Source: Microbacteriaceae bacterium | GTDB taxonomy: Bacteria > Actinomycetota > Actinomycetes > Actinomycetales > Microbacteriaceae | Assembly: GCA_947486475.1 (NCBI GenBank) | Contig: CANKTR010000025.1 | Coordinates: 1-10,344 of the forward strand | Direction of reading: 5' to 3' | DNA: 10,344 nucleotides | In this document: positions 8,791 to 10,344 of the stretch, in pieces | How the letters are laid out: each line of letters starts with the position of its first letter | Position numbering within the stretch: position 1 is the first letter of the stretch | Notes under the pieces: model-generated | Database searches by the model: none | What the model saw: only the letters and a program-made list of their open reading frames with translations | What the model was told of the DNA's origin: nothing | Position numbers and translations under genes: made by a program

Positions 8791-9517
8791 TGTTCCACAC
8801 ACCGAGGTATGCGACCACAACCATGGATGAGATTCCGATGAAGACGGACCCCGTCATCAAAATCCAATCGCTAATTGCCAGCGGGCGATAGACACTCCAG
8901 GTTCGGTTTGATCGTGAGAAGCCCCGGATCTCGGCGACATCACTCATGCGCACGGCTCGGCGAATCGCGATCACCAGCGTGGTCAAGGCGACGGCGAACG
9001 GGGTAGCGGCGCGACCGTTCGCCCGTCGAGCCTGACGCGTCTCGTCAAGGTCAGATGAGATCACGGGGATTAGCCTCAACGCAATCAGTGCCGCTAACGC
9101 GACTCGGTCCGGCAGGACTCGCTTCACCGCGAAGGTCGCCAACACCTCGTGAGCGGATATCGCGCCGGCAACAAGAAGGGCGGGCAACGCCAGGGCGACG
9201 ATGCGGAGCATTGCGGCGCTAGACGTCGCGATTGATCCGTCACTGATGGACATAAACCCCCATTGGAAAAGTTCGACTCCACGATGCGTTCCGTATAAGA
9301 GGGACGCCATCCCGGCCGTCCCGACTGCGGCGGCCAACACGATCAACGATGTTCGCGACGGCAGTGTGATGACACGCGAGGTCATTGCGGCGATGAACGC
9401 GACCAGCGGAAAACCCAACAGAATCGGCATCCACGGGTCGACACTCCAAACGAGGATGAACGCTGGGACGGCACTCGTCACAATGAGCGCCACCGAATGC
9501 GGATGCCGGGCGCTCAC
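8777..9517 (-). CDS. ecfT: ECF transporter transmembrane (T) subunit, CbiQ/EcfT family
   Basis: This membrane-embedded coupling subunit of an energy-coupling factor importer links the ATPases to the substrate-binding S subunit. The 246-residue product has hydrophobic segments at about 8-26, 29-46, 57-75, 101-121 and 218-240. A long, largely polar coupling region runs from about 135 to 205. It contains the family pattern LIALRLIPVISSDLDETRQA and two Arg-containing coupling motifs: QARRANG (162-168, a variant of the usual Ala-Arg-Gly) and AEIRGF (195-200, close to canonical). The start is the GTG at 9517-9515, which overlaps the TGA of the ATPase gene (GTGA). A GGTGA ribosome-binding site lies six bases upstream, so translation is probably coupled and the subunits made together. 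The partner S subunit is not in the window. The gene could also be called ykoC or cbiQ; the substrate is undetermined. Confidence 0.9.
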   Translation of the reverse strand: MSARHPHSVALIVTSAVPAFILVWSVDPWMPILLGFPLVAFIAAMTSRVITLPSRTSLIVLAAAVGTAGMASLLYGTHRGVELFQWGFMSISDGSIATSSAAMLRIVALALPALLVAGAISAHEVLATFAVKRVLPDRVALAALIALRLIPVISSDLDETRQARRANGRAATPFAVALTTLVIAIRRAVRMSDVAEIRGFSRSNRTWSVYRPLAISDWILMTGSVFIGISSMVVVAYLGVWNSAIA

Positions 9518-10344
9518 AGTGTTTCACCAAGGTGGATGACGCGATGCGCAAGCGATCGAACAAGCAGCTGGTCATGAGACGCGAGCACAATGGATCCACC
9601 CTCATCGAGATAATCCCGGAGTCGGTCGAGAAGGTCATGCCACGAATGCGCGTCCTGACCGAATGACGGTTCGTCGAGCAGGAGAATCCGAGGGTCGCGC
9701 GATAACGCGGCCGCGATTGCTAGTCGGCGGCGCTCTCCGCCACTCAGACTCTGCGGGTGTCGGCGATCCATGCCGCGCAAACCGACCGCCGCGCGTTCGT
9801 GAGCCGGTGCTTCGTCCCCGACCGTTCCATTTCCGAACCCGTACGACGGGTTCTGCAGGACCGACGACGCAAGTTTCACCAGGGCACGAGCGGGAATCCG
9901 ATGCGGTTCGACACTCTGGTCAACGTATTCGACCGTTCCGCTGTGTGGTGCGAGTAACCCGCCCAGCACTCGGAGTGCGGTGGTTTTCCCTGCTCCATTG
10001 AGACCCGTGATTGCCACGGCCTCTCCCTCTCGCAGGTTCAACGCGGGCAACCGAAAGGCCTTTGCGCCTTCCGCACGTCTCACGACCAGCTTTCGCGTGG
10101 TCAACACGGTCTGTGCGCCACGTTGTCGCGCGTTGGGTTTGGTGGCACGTGAATGACCCGGCACCCACACACCTAGCGCGACGAGCGCACCCCGCTGCGT
10201 AGCCAACACCTCGTCGAGAGGGCCGTCCAGGGCGATGCGACCATCCGCGACGACAATGATCCGATCGACGAGCTTGCGCCAGAGTTTGATGCGATGCTCA
10301 ACGATGACGAGGGCCGACTCAGAGTCCGTGACGACGCGGTGAAT
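9514..10344 (-). CDS. ECF transporter ATPase with two fused ABC domains, 5'-truncated by window edge
   Basis: The minus-strand frame is open to the right edge, with 276 visible residues. The first 45 are the tail of one ABC domain, including an H-loop (LVIVEHR, 12-18) and VVADGRIALDGPLDEVLA (31-48). After a basic linker a second, complete ABC domain follows: Walker A GLNGAGKTT (114-122), Q-loop at Q164 in LQNPSYGF, signature LSGGERRR (200-207), Walker B ILLLDEP (220-226), and switch His H257 in LASHDQ. This is the A1-A2 fusion seen in YkoD-type ECF ATPases, which hydrolyse ATP to drive import through the T and S subunits on the inner face of the membrane. The GTG at 10209 would give a one-domain protein but falls inside the first domain's tail, so it is not the start. 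It overlaps ecfT by 4 bp. The fit to a thiamine-precursor (YkoEDC) system is only an inference. Confidence 0.9.
   Translation of the reverse strand: MHRVVTDSESALVIVEHRIKLWRKLVDRIIVVADGRIALDGPLDEVLATQRGALVALGVWVPGHSRATKPNARQRGAQTVLTTRKLVVRRAEGAKAFRLPALNLREGEAVAITGLNGAGKTTALRVLGGLLAPHSGTVEYVDQSVEPHRIPARALVKLASSVLQNPSYGFGNGTVGDEAPAHERAAVGLRGMDRRHPQSLSGGERRRLAIAAALSRDPRILLLDEPSFGQDAHSWHDLLDRLRDYLDEGGSIVLASHDQLLVRSLAHRVIHLGETL
9524..9528 (-). promoter_or_regulatory. Ribosome-binding site (GGTGA) fixing the ecfT start
   Basis: On the minus strand GGTGA, part of the AGGAGGTGA consensus, lies six bases before the GTG at 9517. It sits inside the 3' end of the ATPase gene and supports the unusual GTG start with its 4-bp overlap. 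Confidence 0.7.

Noticed and set aside
8818..8820. TTG at 8820 as the start of the kinase-like gene
   Set aside because: It would add ten residues without family character and overlap ecfT by 44 bp. The GTG at 8790 places the P-loop at the usual distance from the N-terminus.
10207..10209. GTG at 10209 as the start of a single-domain ABC ATPase
   Set aside because: The 45 codons upstream in frame encode a recognisable ABC-domain tail with an H-loop, so this codon is an internal Val of a fused double ATPase.

Overview
The window looks like part of a moderately GC-rich actinobacterial chromosome, most likely Microbacteriaceae or a close relative. Four things point there: argG of the long (E. 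coli-like, type 2) form, oligoribonuclease followed directly by tRNA-His, TANNNT-type -10 boxes placed so close to ATG codons that leaderless mRNAs are likely, and an actinobacterial uridine-kinase-like ATPase beside an ECF transporter. The genus cannot be fixed from the sequence alone.

Layout. Bases 1-6112 (+) are the 3' part of a giant gene. Its visible 2036 residues are almost entirely 22 complete tandem Ig-like units of about 91 residues, plus the second half of another unit cut by the window edge. After a 61-bp gap come argG (6174-7490, +) and orn (7523-8179, +). Each has a TAGGCT box ending exactly six bases before its ATG. A tRNA-His gene (8206-8279, +) follows orn by 26 bp. The rest is on the minus strand and converges on the tRNA. 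Reading in the direction of transcription, it holds the end of a double-domain ECF ATPase running off the right edge (10344-9514), the ECF transmembrane (T) subunit (9517-8777, 4-bp GTGA overlap), and a small uridine-kinase-like P-loop protein (8790-8299, 14-bp overlap). No gap exceeds 300 bp; the longest is 61 bp.

How the genes work together. The minus-strand genes form a tightly coupled operon for vitamin or metabolite uptake. The substrate-binding S subunit is not in view and probably lies beyond the right edge. A fused A1-A2 ATPase with a T subunit resembles YkoD-YkoC of thiamine-precursor (HMP) transporters, but the substrate cannot be read from these genes. The co-translated kinase-like protein could act on the imported compound. 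ArgG (arginine synthesis), Orn (RNA turnover) and tRNA-His are housekeeping genes with no functional tie to the repeat protein.

The least ordinary content is the repeat protein: a recent 129-bp exact duplication at its visible 5' end, a single cysteine pair confined to one of 22 units, and strongly alternating net charge between units. The tRNA-His also has a U-U mismatch in its anticodon stem. I found no mobile element, CRISPR array, defence system or clearly new system here.
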